Notes: generated by a model not told the origin, from the sequence alone. Positions 42,380-51,265 are shown, numbered from the stretch's first letter. The stretch: DNA of 64,000 nucleotides from JANLTP01 sp031363055 (GCA_031363055.1 JANLTP010000127.1:62001-126000), one strand, 5' to 3'. Made by a program: numbers and translations.

Positions 42380-42757
42380 ATGTCTAACCATCGCTCGTCT
42401 CCCAGAATCGCTGTGAATTTTAATGCCGTCGTTCTAGCGATGGTCAGCCTGTTTCTGCTGCACTTTGCGCCAGCACGGGCTGACCAGGTGGCGGGGCTGC
42501 TCAAGGTGGGTCTGACCGCCGACGACAGCAAAGCTGTCGGCACAACCAAAGAATCAAAAGCCAGTTTGGGCAAGCCGCAGGCGGCCTCTGCTCGCAGCGG
42601 CACCCTCATGCGTTGCTGGAACTACGGACGCCTGGTCTACGAGTCGCCGGTCGGCGGCTTCATCGCCAGCACTCCGAACAGTAATGTGGTGACCATTCCC
42701 GGTAGCCCTCAAAAGCAGGTTCTCGATATGAGGAGCGGGCTGTGCGTGATCGAGTAA
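42380..42757 (+). CDS. Small exported protein of unknown function
   Basis: 125 residues with a signal peptide (AVVLAMVSLFLLHFAPARA), a charged linker (SKAVGTTKESKASLGKP) and a C-terminal domain with two Cys (MRCWNYGRLVYESPVGG, GLCVIE). Between the CsgG-like gene and a DUF2807 gene, overlapping the latter by 16 bp, so it belongs to the same operon. It may be an accessory factor in the position occupied by CsgE/F/C in curli operons, but no sequence similarity was seen. Confidence 0.65.
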   Translation: MSNHRSSPRIAVNFNAVVLAMVSLFLLHFAPARADQVAGLLKVGLTADDSKAVGTTKESKASLGKPQAASARSGTLMRCWNYGRLVYESPVGGFIASTPNSNVVTIPGSPQKQVLDMRSGLCVIE

Positions 42758-43464
42758 ATGACGCGCGGCGCCTGCTCGTTTCGATCGCTGCGATCGCTGC
42801 GACCACGATCATGACCCTAAGCCCGCCGCTACTGGCCAAGGACACACTGCAAACGCAGGATTACGCGCAACCGGCGTTCAATTCGGTCTCGGTGCAGATT
42901 CCTGCCGATGTTGAAATCAAATCCTCCGCGCGCCAATCGGTGACGGTGACCGCTGAGCCCAAGGTCATTGCTGCGCTTCAAATCAATGTGCGCAATGGCG
43001 TGCTGGTGTTGGAGTCAAAAAATTTCCAAACAACCCAGGCGATCAAGATTCTGGTTGAAGGCAAACCCATCAAGTCTCTTTCGGTCGGCTCGTCAGGCTC
43101 GGTGGTGTTGCGCAATCTGACAGTCGAACGATTTGCCGTCGACTCTGATTCATCGGCCGATATCTCCATTCTTGGGTTGGACAGCGAATCGTTGAAGCTC
43201 AATATTTCGGGTTCAGCAACGATCCAGATCAGTGGCAAGAGCAAGTCGGTCGATCTCAAATCGCAGGGCAGCAGCGAGGTCGATGCGAGCGCACTGGTTG
43301 CGCAATCGGTCGTGGCGCGTGTCTCCGACGCATCTACTGCACTCGTCAATGCCGCAGTTGAGCTGAATGCGGTCGCATCGGAAAGTGCCACCATCAAATA
43401 TCGGGGCAGCGCGCGAATCAAGAAGCAAGTCAGCGACGCTGCCGACATCGCCAAAGTTAACTAG
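42742..43464 (+). CDS. DUF2807-type exported beta-helix protein
   Basis: 240 residues from GTG 42742. Signal peptide ending PPLLA, then a beta-helical DUF2807 (head GIN) pattern: FNSVSVQIPADVEIKSS, VTVTAEPKVIAALQ, VLVLESKNF, and ladder segments such as LKLNISGSATIQISG and VVARVSDASTALVNAA. Such domains occur in periplasmic or surface proteins of unclear function. It overlaps the previous gene by 16 bp, is 20 bp before the second OmpA-like gene, and is co-directional with the CsgG-like gene. Confidence 0.85.
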   Translation: MRDRVNDARRLLVSIAAIAATTIMTLSPPLLAKDTLQTQDYAQPAFNSVSVQIPADVEIKSSARQSVTVTAEPKVIAALQINVRNGVLVLESKNFQTTQAIKILVEGKPIKSLSVGSSGSVVLRNLTVERFAVDSDSSADISILGLDSESLKLNISGSATIQISGKSKSVDLKSQGSSEVDASALVAQSVVARVSDASTALVNAAVELNAVASESATIKYRGSARIKKQVSDAADIAKVN

Positions 43465-43484
43465 ACGCCGTGGAGGAATCCAAA

Positions 43485-44126
43485 ATGAAATCGATCCCTA
43501 ACCTGACACTCTCACGAATCGCCGGGCGTATGCCACGGTCTTGGGCCTGCGCAATCGTCATCGCCAGCACGTTTTCCGGCGTTGGCAGTGCCGCGATGGC
43601 TGCTGACTTTGGCGATCGGACCCCGAGCGTGAATGAACTCATCAACGCCTTGAACACGCGCCCCGGCAAGCCGGGTCAGAATGAAATCGCCGCCCGGCCC
43701 GATGGCGTTCGTACCCGCGGACTCAAGATCGTGGCGAACGAAAATGCCCCAGCAGCAGGCGATGACGGCAAGGCAGCCGCCGCAGGCAGTGGCAAAGTCT
43801 CGATGAGCATTCAATTCGAATTGAATTCGGACCGGGTCATGCGACCGTCTGCCGACAGCCTGAGCAATCTGGCCACAGCACTGAACTCGGAGGCGCTCAA
43901 AGACCAGAAATTCGAGGTCATTGGCCATACCGACGTGAGCGGTTCACAAAGCCATAACTTCAAGCTCTCGGAGCGTCGAGCCCGATCGGTCGCCGAATAC
44001 CTGGCCACGGTCGGCGTCGAGACCGGCCGTGCCAAAACCGCCGGTCGCGGCCCCAGCGAATTACTGGACGGCGTGGCACCCAATGCCGCGCAACAGCGTC
44101 GCGTCGAAATCCGGATGGTGGAGTAG
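43485..44126 (+). CDS. OmpA-family envelope protein, copy 2
   Basis: 213 residues from ATG 43485, which has GGAGGAA upstream; a GTG 15 bases earlier is less likely. Signal region with TFSGVGSAAMA, then ADFGDRTPSVNELINALN, matching the N-terminal segment of copy 1, and an OmpA domain (IQFELNSDRVMRPSADSLSN, FEVIGHTDVSGSQSHNF, RRARSVAEYL, QRRVEIRMVE). It would hold the export apparatus to peptidoglycan. It lies 14 bp before the methyltransferase gene. Confidence 0.92.
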   Translation: MKSIPNLTLSRIAGRMPRSWACAIVIASTFSGVGSAAMAADFGDRTPSVNELINALNTRPGKPGQNEIAARPDGVRTRGLKIVANENAPAAGDDGKAAAAGSGKVSMSIQFELNSDRVMRPSADSLSNLATALNSEALKDQKFEVIGHTDVSGSQSHNFKLSERRARSVAEYLATVGVETGRAKTAGRGPSELLDGVAPNAAQQRRVEIRMVE

Positions 44127-44140
44127 CCCAATAACTCCGT

Positions 44141-45745
44141 ATGACCACTCCGTATGACCAGCTTGAGTATCGCGGCGGCACGTTCGCCCAGTCGCATCCA
44201 CAGCGACTGGCCAGCGTCGCTGCGCTGTTCGGTTTAGAGACTGCCAATAGTCACCATTGCCGGGTGCTCGAGTTGGGCTGTGGTGACGGCGCCAACCTCA
44301 TACCGATGGCGTTTTACGCGCCCGAAAGCCGTTTCGTCGGCATCGATCTCGCGCAAACACCGATCGATAGCGGCTGCGCCCGCATCGGACGACTGGGCCT
44401 GAGCAACATCGAACTCAGGCAGGACGATGTCGCGCTGCTCGACGCGACGTTGGGCGAGTTCGATTTCATCATCGCGCACGGCCTCTACTCCTGGGTACCG
44501 GATGCCGTGCGGCCACATATCTTGCGGGTCGTGAGCGAGCTTTTGAGCGCCAATGGCGTCGCGTATGTCAGCTATAACGCCCTGCCCGGTTGCCGGCTGC
44601 GGCACCTCGTTCGAGAATTGTTGCAGTATCGCTTCGGAGCGGGGGCGCGCGATCCGACGCGAATTGGCGAAATTCGAAGTTTTCTGCAAGATATCTCGCG
44701 GGTGGAGAACACCAGCAACGATGCCTTCATGCAGATTCTCAAGAACGAGATCGGATTTGTTTGCGACAGCTCGGACCATGTACTTTTTCACGATGATCTG
44801 GCCGAGGATTCGAACGCGTTTTATCTGCACGAGTTCGTGCGTGCCGCTAGCGAGTTTGAACTGAACTACCTGGGTGAAGCCAATCTGTCCGAGATGCTCA
44901 CCATGGCCGGGTTCGATGAATTTGACGCCGCGCTCGAGCGCTGGGCCGCCAGCGACTGGCTGGCCCGCGAGCAATATCAGGACTTCACCAAGGGTCGACG
45001 ATTTCGTCAGACCTTGTTGTGCCGTCGCGCGGTTCAATTGGATCGCCGGATTGATGAATCGAGCCTTCGCGCCTTCGAATTGCGTACGGCGCTCAGCGCA
45101 AAACCAATGGGGCCGTCGTCAGAGGGATCGTCACCAAATAGGCCGTCATCAGAGCGGTCGTCGTCTGATAGGCCGTCGTCAGTGGGGCCGTCATTGATAG
45201 GTCGCGAGCCGCTGGAGTTCGTCCTTGGCCAACGCACCGTTCAGATTGAAGAGCCGCTCGCCAAGCTCGCCCTTACCCTACTGGAGAAGCGTTTTCCCGA
45301 CTCCGTCAGTTTCGCGGAACTGCATGAAAGTGCCCTGTCCTCGTGCCGGCAAGCCGGGCTTGATTATGAGCCGGCATCGTCCACAGTCGCCTTGAGCAAG
45401 TTGTTCTGGTCACTCGCGCGCGCCGGACTGTTGGAAGTTCACCGGGAACCGATCCGTTTGCAGCAACACATCAGTGCTTCGCCAGCGCTTAGCCCGTTGA
45501 TTCTCGATTCACTGGTCCACTCGACCCCCCTGGTAGGCGCCTTGCACGCCACCTTCCGGCTTGACGACGAGACCGCGCGCGCGGTGTGCCTGTATTTAAA
45601 TGGTCAGAATGACCTTCATCAGTTAGACGCGCTACTACACAGCAGTGGCGAACCCGCAGTCAGCGAAAGTTCCGACGAATTCACCGCCCGGATAAACGAT
45701 TTGTGCCAGTTCCTGTGTCGCCAGGGTGCATTCGCACCAAGCTGA
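44141..45745 (+). CDS. Class I SAM methyltransferase with regulatory domain (protein lysine methyltransferase type)
   Basis: 534 residues. SAM-binding motif VLELGCGDGANLIPMAF near residue 42, then FVGIDLAQTPI, FDFIIAHGLYSWVPD and YVSYNALPGCRL, the pattern of methyltransferases with the PKMT regulatory domain. The C-terminal half is that regulatory/PKMT region, interrupted near residues 325-350 by a low-complexity stretch of PSSE/RPSS repeats. Rickettsial relatives methylate lysines of outer-membrane proteins. Position directly after an OmpA-like gene and the fibre cluster suggests an envelope protein as substrate; this is inference. Confidence 0.86.
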   Translation: MTTPYDQLEYRGGTFAQSHPQRLASVAALFGLETANSHHCRVLELGCGDGANLIPMAFYAPESRFVGIDLAQTPIDSGCARIGRLGLSNIELRQDDVALLDATLGEFDFIIAHGLYSWVPDAVRPHILRVVSELLSANGVAYVSYNALPGCRLRHLVRELLQYRFGAGARDPTRIGEIRSFLQDISRVENTSNDAFMQILKNEIGFVCDSSDHVLFHDDLAEDSNAFYLHEFVRAASEFELNYLGEANLSEMLTMAGFDEFDAALERWAASDWLAREQYQDFTKGRRFRQTLLCRRAVQLDRRIDESSLRAFELRTALSAKPMGPSSEGSSPNRPSSERSSSDRPSSVGPSLIGREPLEFVLGQRTVQIEEPLAKLALTLLEKRFPDSVSFAELHESALSSCRQAGLDYEPASSTVALSKLFWSLARAGLLEVHREPIRLQQHISASPALSPLILDSLVHSTPLVGALHATFRLDDETARAVCLYLNGQNDLHQLDALLHSSGEPAVSESSDEFTARINDLCQFLCRQGAFAPS

Positions 45746-45820
45746 TCGCGCTAAGCTGATAGCACCAAGCTGATCGCACCATGCCGATTACGCCAATCGG
45801 ATTACGCCAAGCGGATTCTC
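45736..45820. repeat. Short tandem repeats between convergent genes
   Basis: Units of about 14-15 bp resembling ACCAAGCTGATCGC occur about four times, then change to CGGATTACGCCAAG units. They begin at the end of the methyltransferase gene and fill the spacer to the convergent gene. No dyad or U-tract. Confidence 0.7.
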
Positions 45821-45831
45821 CTGCAGATTTC

Positions 45832-46869
45832 TCACCCGGCCGAGCGCCTTTGGCTCCAATAGCCGGCGCCGTTGCTGGCGTTGGCATTCTCGGCAACCGT
45901 CAGCGCCAATTTTCCGAACTTCTCGATGTCGAGGTGATCGGCGGATCCAGGTCGCAACTCCAGCACCAGGCGATTCCAGGCCAGTCGGACTTTAAACTGC
46001 TCGGGGCGGACGGCATCCCAGTCGAGCAATTGCCGCACCGCCGCGTCAGAAAAAGCCGCTCGGGCGAAGACTTGATTATTGGTCAACAATACAAAGCGTT
46101 CCTCGAATGCCCGGTTATCGATTGGACAGGCTTGCACGGAGGAATCGGCCATCCAGGGTGCTTCGCTTTTCGAGCGTGCCAGGGTCGGTGCGTAGGCGAT
46201 GGCATCAACGGTCATCGAAGCCACCGTCTGGGCATCCACCGTCTGGGCATCCACCGTATCGGTACCCACAGTATCCGGATTCACCGTCAGTCGCGAGGCG
46301 AGTGAGCGCAGGCCGGTAACCGACATGAACGGCACGCCAGCGGCCACAGCAATATCCTCGAGCGCCTGCTTTTCGGCGAGCCGTGCGCTGCGTTGGCGAT
46401 CGTATTCAACACGCGAGACTACATACAGTTTGTGCTCAGTGCGGCAAGCCAGGGGGCCGCCACTCCAATTCAAGTACGTACCTGAACGTTCGTCGGCATA
46501 GGCGCCGCCTTCCCAGCCGGCGTTGTTGGCCAGCGTTCCAGAGAATGCACCACCACTTTCCCACTTCCAACCCATTCGACGCGCGAATTGCCGCTTGCAA
46601 CTGCGATGACGATAGAGACTCCATGAGGCCAGTAAGCCCGACACCGTCAACGCTACTGGCATGATCAGAACCAGCGCCACAATCAAGCGCAGCCAGAATG
46701 GCGCAGCCGGCGATGTCTGTATCTGCAGCAAATGGGTGAAAAGGTCCAACACCGTGCTTATCCTTGCCGGGCCGACTGAGAATCCAGAGTATCTGAACTG
46801 ATTTGCAGGGCCGATACTGTAAATTTTCACGCATTCGCACTTGGCGGCGCAATACTCCTTAAGTAGCAT
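45832..46869 (-). CDS. Membrane-anchored protein of unknown function
   Basis: 345 residues as the open frame; GTG at 46752 (VLDLFTHLLQ) is a better start, since the earlier part is not protein-like. One or two membrane spans follow (FWLRLIVALVLIMPVALTV), then a cytoplasmic part with GWKWESGGAFSGTLANNAGWEGG, LACRTEHKLYVVSRVEYDRQR and a C-terminal region (ERFVLLTNNQVFARAAFSD, RLAWNRLVLELRPGSADH). A Thr/Val/Asp repeat (DTVDAQTVDAQTV) is encoded by 15-bp tandem units. No family was recognised. It is transcribed away from tagH. Confidence 0.7.
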   Translation of the reverse strand: MLLKEYCAAKCECVKIYSIGPANQFRYSGFSVGPARISTVLDLFTHLLQIQTSPAAPFWLRLIVALVLIMPVALTVSGLLASWSLYRHRSCKRQFARRMGWKWESGGAFSGTLANNAGWEGGAYADERSGTYLNWSGGPLACRTEHKLYVVSRVEYDRQRSARLAEKQALEDIAVAAGVPFMSVTGLRSLASRLTVNPDTVGTDTVDAQTVDAQTVASMTVDAIAYAPTLARSKSEAPWMADSSVQACPIDNRAFEERFVLLTNNQVFARAAFSDAAVRQLLDWDAVRPEQFKVRLAWNRLVLELRPGSADHLDIEKFGKLALTVAENANASNGAGYWSQRRSAG

Positions 46870-46947
46870 TGAGTCATTGGTGACTTACTGCGATAGTGGC
46901 GGCTGAGAAGGTGTCGGGGTTAAGAGTTTCAGGATGAGTTCCGAGCT

Positions 46948-48768
46948 ATGTTGATTCTGCATGTCAGCCAACCGATGCAACCCGGTGCTCCCGCGTTGCA
47001 GGGGCACTTCAATGAGCGCGGCGGCACGATTGGTCGCGCCCCCGAATGCACCTTGCGATTACCGGATCCGGAGAAACACATTTCACGCGTGCAGGCTGAG
47101 GTCCGTTACTCAGGCGGACAATTCGCCTTGCTTAATCGCAGCAGCGTCAACCCGCTCACGCTCAACGGCCAGCCTTTGAATCCCGATGAAGCGCGGCCGC
47201 TTCGAGCCGGTGACGAAATTGTAGTCGCGCAGTTTGTCTTGCACGTCGAACTCACGGCCGGCGCCTGGTCGCGCAATCAACTGGCCAGCGCCGATGATCC
47301 ATTCGCTGACCTGATTCCAAAAACACAACCCGTATGGCCACCTGCACAACGCTCTGGGCTTAAAGAAACGCCGGGCCGCTCTCAAGCATCTGGAACCGGG
47401 GCCGTCCAGGGAACCGGACACGCCTATATTCCCGAGGACGCATTTGCCGACCTCGAACAATTCGCACCGACCCCGCAGCCGAAAATCGCCCCGCCCGCCA
47501 ATTCACTCTCCAGACCGCTCTCCAGACCACCCGCAGCAAACCCGTTTGGGGTAGACCCGTTTGCGGCAGATCCCTTTGCGGCCCCATCCCGATCCATGCA
47601 CGATACTGAATTGCCGCTGGGTCAGGTTCGTGAGGACGATCCCCTGCAACTGGGCTCATTCGAGCAGCCGCAAGAAAGCATCGATGACCTGTTCGGTCTC
47701 GGATCAACCCACACTGATCCACTCGCCATGGGTTCACCACTGGCCAACCCGTCCTTACGTGCCGCTGGCCGATCGACAACGCCCGGCGCGATGTCAGATC
47801 ACGTTCCCGAAATTCATGCTGCGGTCAAGTTACCCAAGTTGCAGGCCGCTACCGTACGAACACCGACGCCTCTACCCACGCCGTCGCCAGTTCCACCGGC
47901 GGCCAACCCTGGCCAGGTCTATCGCTCCTGGGACAATCCGGAGTCGCCCAAGGCACTGAGTGCCCAGGCGCTTGCCTCCATGGCCGAGCAGTCGGCCAAT
48001 GCGCACAAGCTCGATTTCGAGCCAACACCGACGACGCGCACGACGGCCATGCTCGATGATCTGAATCGACACGCCTTGTCGGCCGCGAAGGCCTCCTCGG
48101 CCGACGCCGGCCAGCGCGCCGCTGCCAACAGGCCCGCCGACGACACCGAATTTGCGCTTCTAAAAGCCTTCCTGCTGGGCTCCGGGCTCAGTGAGTTGCC
48201 GCGAGCCGCCGGCGCGCGCGAGCCGCGTATGCTCGATACCGCCGTCATGCAGCGTATGGGTGAGTTATTGAGAATGCACACTCAAGGCACCGTCGAACTA
48301 CTGGCTTCGCGCGCCTTGACGAAAAAGGAAATGCGCGCCGAAGTGACCGTCATCGTCGCGAAAAACAATAACCCGTTGAAGTTCTCACCCGACGCCGGCG
48401 GCGCGCTGGCCCATTTACTCTCGACCCGACCCTTGCGCGGTTTTATGGAAGGCCCGGCCGCCGTCAAGGATGCATTCGATGATCTGATCGCCCATCAAGT
48501 CGGTTTTGTTGCGGGCATGCGAGCGGCGATGCAAGGTCTCATCGGCCGTTTCGATCCAAAAGAACTTGAGCGGCGCCTCAAGCAAAAGTCGATGATTGAC
48601 ACCATGTTGCCCATGAATCGGAAAGCCAAGTTGTGGGAGCTGTTCAACGAATTGTTCGGTGAGTTAGCCCACGAGGCTGAGGACGATTTTGAAGCACTGT
48701 TTGGCCGCGAGTTTTTACGAGCCTACGACGAGCAGATCGACAAGCTCAACCAGAAAGATGCGCCATGA
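46948..48768 (+). CDS. tagH: T6SS-associated FHA-domain protein TagH
   Basis: 606 residues. N-terminal FHA domain (GGTIGRAPECTLRLPDPEKHISRVQAEV) for phosphothreonine binding. Then a long Pro-rich linker with FGVDPFAADPFAAPS repeats, and a C-terminal TagH domain (about 375-606: AFLLGSGLSELPR, MGELLRMHTQGTVELLASRALTKKE, NNPLKFSPDAGGAL, AHQVGFVAGMRAAM, LWELFNELFGELAHEAEDDFEALFG). In the Pseudomonas model, kinase phosphorylation of the FHA protein triggers T6SS assembly and a PP2C phosphatase reverses it. Its last four bases overlap the phosphatase start. Confidence 0.95.
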   Translation: MLILHVSQPMQPGAPALQGHFNERGGTIGRAPECTLRLPDPEKHISRVQAEVRYSGGQFALLNRSSVNPLTLNGQPLNPDEARPLRAGDEIVVAQFVLHVELTAGAWSRNQLASADDPFADLIPKTQPVWPPAQRSGLKETPGRSQASGTGAVQGTGHAYIPEDAFADLEQFAPTPQPKIAPPANSLSRPLSRPPAANPFGVDPFAADPFAAPSRSMHDTELPLGQVREDDPLQLGSFEQPQESIDDLFGLGSTHTDPLAMGSPLANPSLRAAGRSTTPGAMSDHVPEIHAAVKLPKLQAATVRTPTPLPTPSPVPPAANPGQVYRSWDNPESPKALSAQALASMAEQSANAHKLDFEPTPTTRTTAMLDDLNRHALSAAKASSADAGQRAAANRPADDTEFALLKAFLLGSGLSELPRAAGAREPRMLDTAVMQRMGELLRMHTQGTVELLASRALTKKEMRAEVTVIVAKNNNPLKFSPDAGGALAHLLSTRPLRGFMEGPAAVKDAFDDLIAHQVGFVAGMRAAMQGLIGRFDPKELERRLKQKSMIDTMLPMNRKAKLWELFNELFGELAHEAEDDFEALFGREFLRAYDEQIDKLNQKDAP

Positions 48769-49556
48769 TCGCAACCGGTTTTCAGGTGTCGGTACTATCG
48801 AAAGTCGGCGGCCGTGAGCGCAATGAAGATGCCTGCGGTTATTGGTCCAGCGCCGATTCACCATTGGCCTGTTATGTACTGGCCGATGGTGCAGGTGGGC
48901 ATGGCGGCGGCGACGTCGCCTCGCAGATCGCCGTGCAAACGGTGCTCGATCAATACGCCCGCAATCCGCTGGCATCACCCAGCCATGTGCTGGGGCTGCT
49001 TGGCAAGGCAAACGCTGCCATTATCGAGTCGCAATCGAGCCGTCGCGAGCTAGCCGATATGCGCTCGACGATCGTGCTGCTGGAGATCGACTCCGAGCGC
49101 CAGTGTGCCTATTGGGGACATGTCGGCGACAGTCGACTGTATTGCTTTCGAAATGGAAAAATGGCCCTGCGAACGAAGGACCATAGCCTGCTGCAAGACA
49201 TGCTCGACGCCGGTTTGGCACGATCTGATGCTTCCGCCTCGATGACCGATCGCAACGTCTTGACGGGCTCCCTGGGTGGAGAGGACTGTTACTTCCCGAC
49301 GACACTTGACCAACCGTACTCGATCAATGACGGCAACGTGTTTTTGATGTGCAGCGACGGCTTTTGGAGTTCCCTCGACGACCATGAAATGGAGTCCAGT
49401 TTGCGGCAATCGAGCTCGCCCGAATCGTGGCTGAATTTGATGGAACGAAGTTTTGCTCATCAGATCAGACCAGGCTCTGATAACTACTCGGCGATTGCCA
49501 TCTGGTTCAACGATGAAAACGAACGTACCCGACTGCTGGCAGCATGTCGGGACTAG
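48765..49556 (+). CDS. pppA: PP2C-type protein phosphatase of the T6SS phosphorylation switch
   Basis: 263 residues with PP2C metal-binding motifs in order: GGRERNEDACGYW, YVLADGAGGHGGGDVASQIA, STIVLLEIDSERQCAYWGHVGDSRLY, LMCSDGFWSSLDDHEM and GSDNYSAIAIWF. This is the Stp1/PppA type that removes phosphate from the FHA protein or kinase. ATG overlaps the tagH stop. Its usual kinase partner would be the one at the left edge, far away for such a trio. Confidence 0.93.
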   Translation: MIATGFQVSVLSKVGGRERNEDACGYWSSADSPLACYVLADGAGGHGGGDVASQIAVQTVLDQYARNPLASPSHVLGLLGKANAAIIESQSSRRELADMRSTIVLLEIDSERQCAYWGHVGDSRLYCFRNGKMALRTKDHSLLQDMLDAGLARSDASASMTDRNVLTGSLGGEDCYFPTTLDQPYSINDGNVFLMCSDGFWSSLDDHEMESSLRQSSSPESWLNLMERSFAHQIRPGSDNYSAIAIWFNDENERTRLLAACRD

Positions 49557-49566
49557 GAGAGCAAAA

Positions 49567-50229
49567 ATGAATAAGCGCTACTCAAAAATGAACAAGCACT
49601 ACTCAAGCATGCATAAACACTACTCGAGCGCTCCGCTGATGCGCGCACGCGCATTGGCCCTTGCTGTAACGCTCTGTGCAGTAACGCTATGCGCCGTTAC
49701 AACGGCTCGAGCGCAGACCGCGACCGAAATCCTCAAGGGCAAGGAAATCACTGAATCCGCCTTGGTGGATGCGCTGTCACCCGGCGATTCATTGCCGGAC
49801 GGCATTCGGACCCGGTCGATCAAACTCGGTGGCGCTTCCGGCCCTTCGGCCAGCGGTGCTTCGAGCAACCGGGAAGCCGCCGGCAAGCCGCGCAGCAAGG
49901 ATGTGCTGATTACGTTCGAGACCAATTCAGCGCAACTCAGCGATGAAGGCAAGGCGTCGCTCGATGTGGTCGCACGCGCGTTCAACAATGAGAAGCTCGC
50001 GACCTTGAGTTTTGCGATTGAAGGCCATGCCGACCCGCGCGGCTCGGCCGACGAAAATTTCCGACTGTCCCAGGCGCGCGCCGACAGCGTACGCAACTAT
50101 CTGGTGGCCGCCAAGGGCGTCAGCCCGGATCGCTTGAAAGCGGTCGGCAAAGGTGATCGCGAGCTCATGAATACCCGCAGCATCGCGGCCCCCGAAAATC
50201 GCCGGGTGACGTTTGTAACCAGTCAGTAA
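49567..50229 (+). CDS. OmpA-family envelope protein, copy 3 (divergent)
   Basis: 220 residues from ATG 49567. Unusual N-terminus: three 7-residue repeats (MNKRYSK, MNKHYSS, MHKHYSS) encoded by 21-bp tandem units, each beginning with ATG, before the signal peptide (ALALAVTLCAVTLCAVTTARA, itself containing a 15-bp repeat). The later ATGs could serve as starts. The mature part has ITESALVDALSPGDSLPDGI, then an OmpA domain (VLITFETNSAQLSDEGKASL, FAIEGHADPRGSADENFRLS, APENRRVTFVT). It is more distant from copies 1 and 2. Ten bp after the phosphatase, so co-transcribed with the T6SS switch. Confidence 0.9.
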   Translation: MNKRYSKMNKHYSSMHKHYSSAPLMRARALALAVTLCAVTLCAVTTARAQTATEILKGKEITESALVDALSPGDSLPDGIRTRSIKLGGASGPSASGASSNREAAGKPRSKDVLITFETNSAQLSDEGKASLDVVARAFNNEKLATLSFAIEGHADPRGSADENFRLSQARADSVRNYLVAAKGVSPDRLKAVGKGDRELMNTRSIAAPENRRVTFVTSQ

Positions 50230-50296
50230 GCGCTCAGCCCGTTGAACTTGGGGTGGCGCTGCGACAGTCAGTTTGCGGCGGGCTAGTATTCGAGGC

Positions 50297-51265
50297 ATGA
50301 ACGATTTTCTGATTGCCTGGAACAAGAGTTACGTCGATCCACACCCGCAAATGCGCGATATCGGCGCCCGCATCACGGCCGTGGGTCAATCCAGCGGTAC
50401 GATGATGATGCCTGCGCGTCCCGATTGGCTGGGCGACCCGATCCGCGGACTGTTACACCCGGGCGCTTTGACCGTACTCGCAGATTCCGCCTGCGGATTG
50501 GCGGTTGGCGCTGCGCTCGATCGCAGCGTGACGTATGCCACTCTCGATTTGCGCATGGAATACCTGGGCCCCGCGAGTCCCGATCTTGACGTCTACTGCG
50601 AGGCCGATTGTTATCGCCTGACCCGCAGCGTCGCGTTCACCCATGGTCACCTCTGGCAGAGTAAATCCGACGCCCCGCCTGACAGACCGAATCACAACGA
50701 GCCGGATCGCGTCGAACCGAATCGCTACGAACCGAATCGCGGCGAGCCGATTGCCTCAGTGCAGGCTACGTTTATGTTGTCGACCGTTGCGAAAGCAGGT
50801 GCCAACGTCGGCGGTCATACGTCGGCAGCACCGGCCCTCGATGCAGCATGGCAGCCGCCCGTAGCCAGTGAACCCGTGCTGGCTGCCAACCCGATTCCGT
50901 ATGTTGAATATCTGGGCATTCGGGTTGCGCCAGACGCACGCCAACCGATTTTCCGAATGCCGTATCAGGAAAAACTGATCGGTAATCCGACCTTACCCGC
51001 TTTGCATGGCGGTGTGGTGGCCGGCTTCGCCGAAACCGCCGCGACCTTGCACTTGATACAAACGCTGAACGGCGCGAAGTTCCCCAAGAGTATTGATTTT
51101 TCGATCGACTACTTGCGTTCCGCCAGACCCGAAGAGACCTTTGCGAAATGTGAAGTGGTGCGCGTCGGCGCGCGCGTGGCCCTCGTGAATGTACGCTGCT
51201 GGCAGAAGACGCCGGACTATCCGATTGTGGTGGCGCGCGCGCTGTTTCTGTTAACGCCCGCTTGA
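50297..51265 (+). CDS. Double hotdog thioesterase-like protein
   Basis: About 322 residues from ATG 50297. Two PaaI/YigI-like hotdog halves: the first with LLHPGALTVLADSACGLAVGAAL and TYATLDLRMEYLGPA, the second with PALHGGVVAGFAETAATLHLIQ and SIDFSIDYLRSARPEETF. They are separated by a linker that contains 15-bp tandem repeats (EPNRYEPNRGEP). The HGG helix of the second half fits acyl-CoA thioesterases; the first has HPG in its place. Substrate unknown. Convergent with the sulfatase gene, overlapping 15 bp. Confidence 0.85.
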   Translation: MNDFLIAWNKSYVDPHPQMRDIGARITAVGQSSGTMMMPARPDWLGDPIRGLLHPGALTVLADSACGLAVGAALDRSVTYATLDLRMEYLGPASPDLDVYCEADCYRLTRSVAFTHGHLWQSKSDAPPDRPNHNEPDRVEPNRYEPNRGEPIASVQATFMLSTVAKAGANVGGHTSAAPALDAAWQPPVASEPVLAANPIPYVEYLGIRVAPDARQPIFRMPYQEKLIGNPTLPALHGGVVAGFAETAATLHLIQTLNGAKFPKSIDFSIDYLRSARPEETFAKCEVVRVGARVALVNVRCWQKTPDYPIVVARALFLLTPA

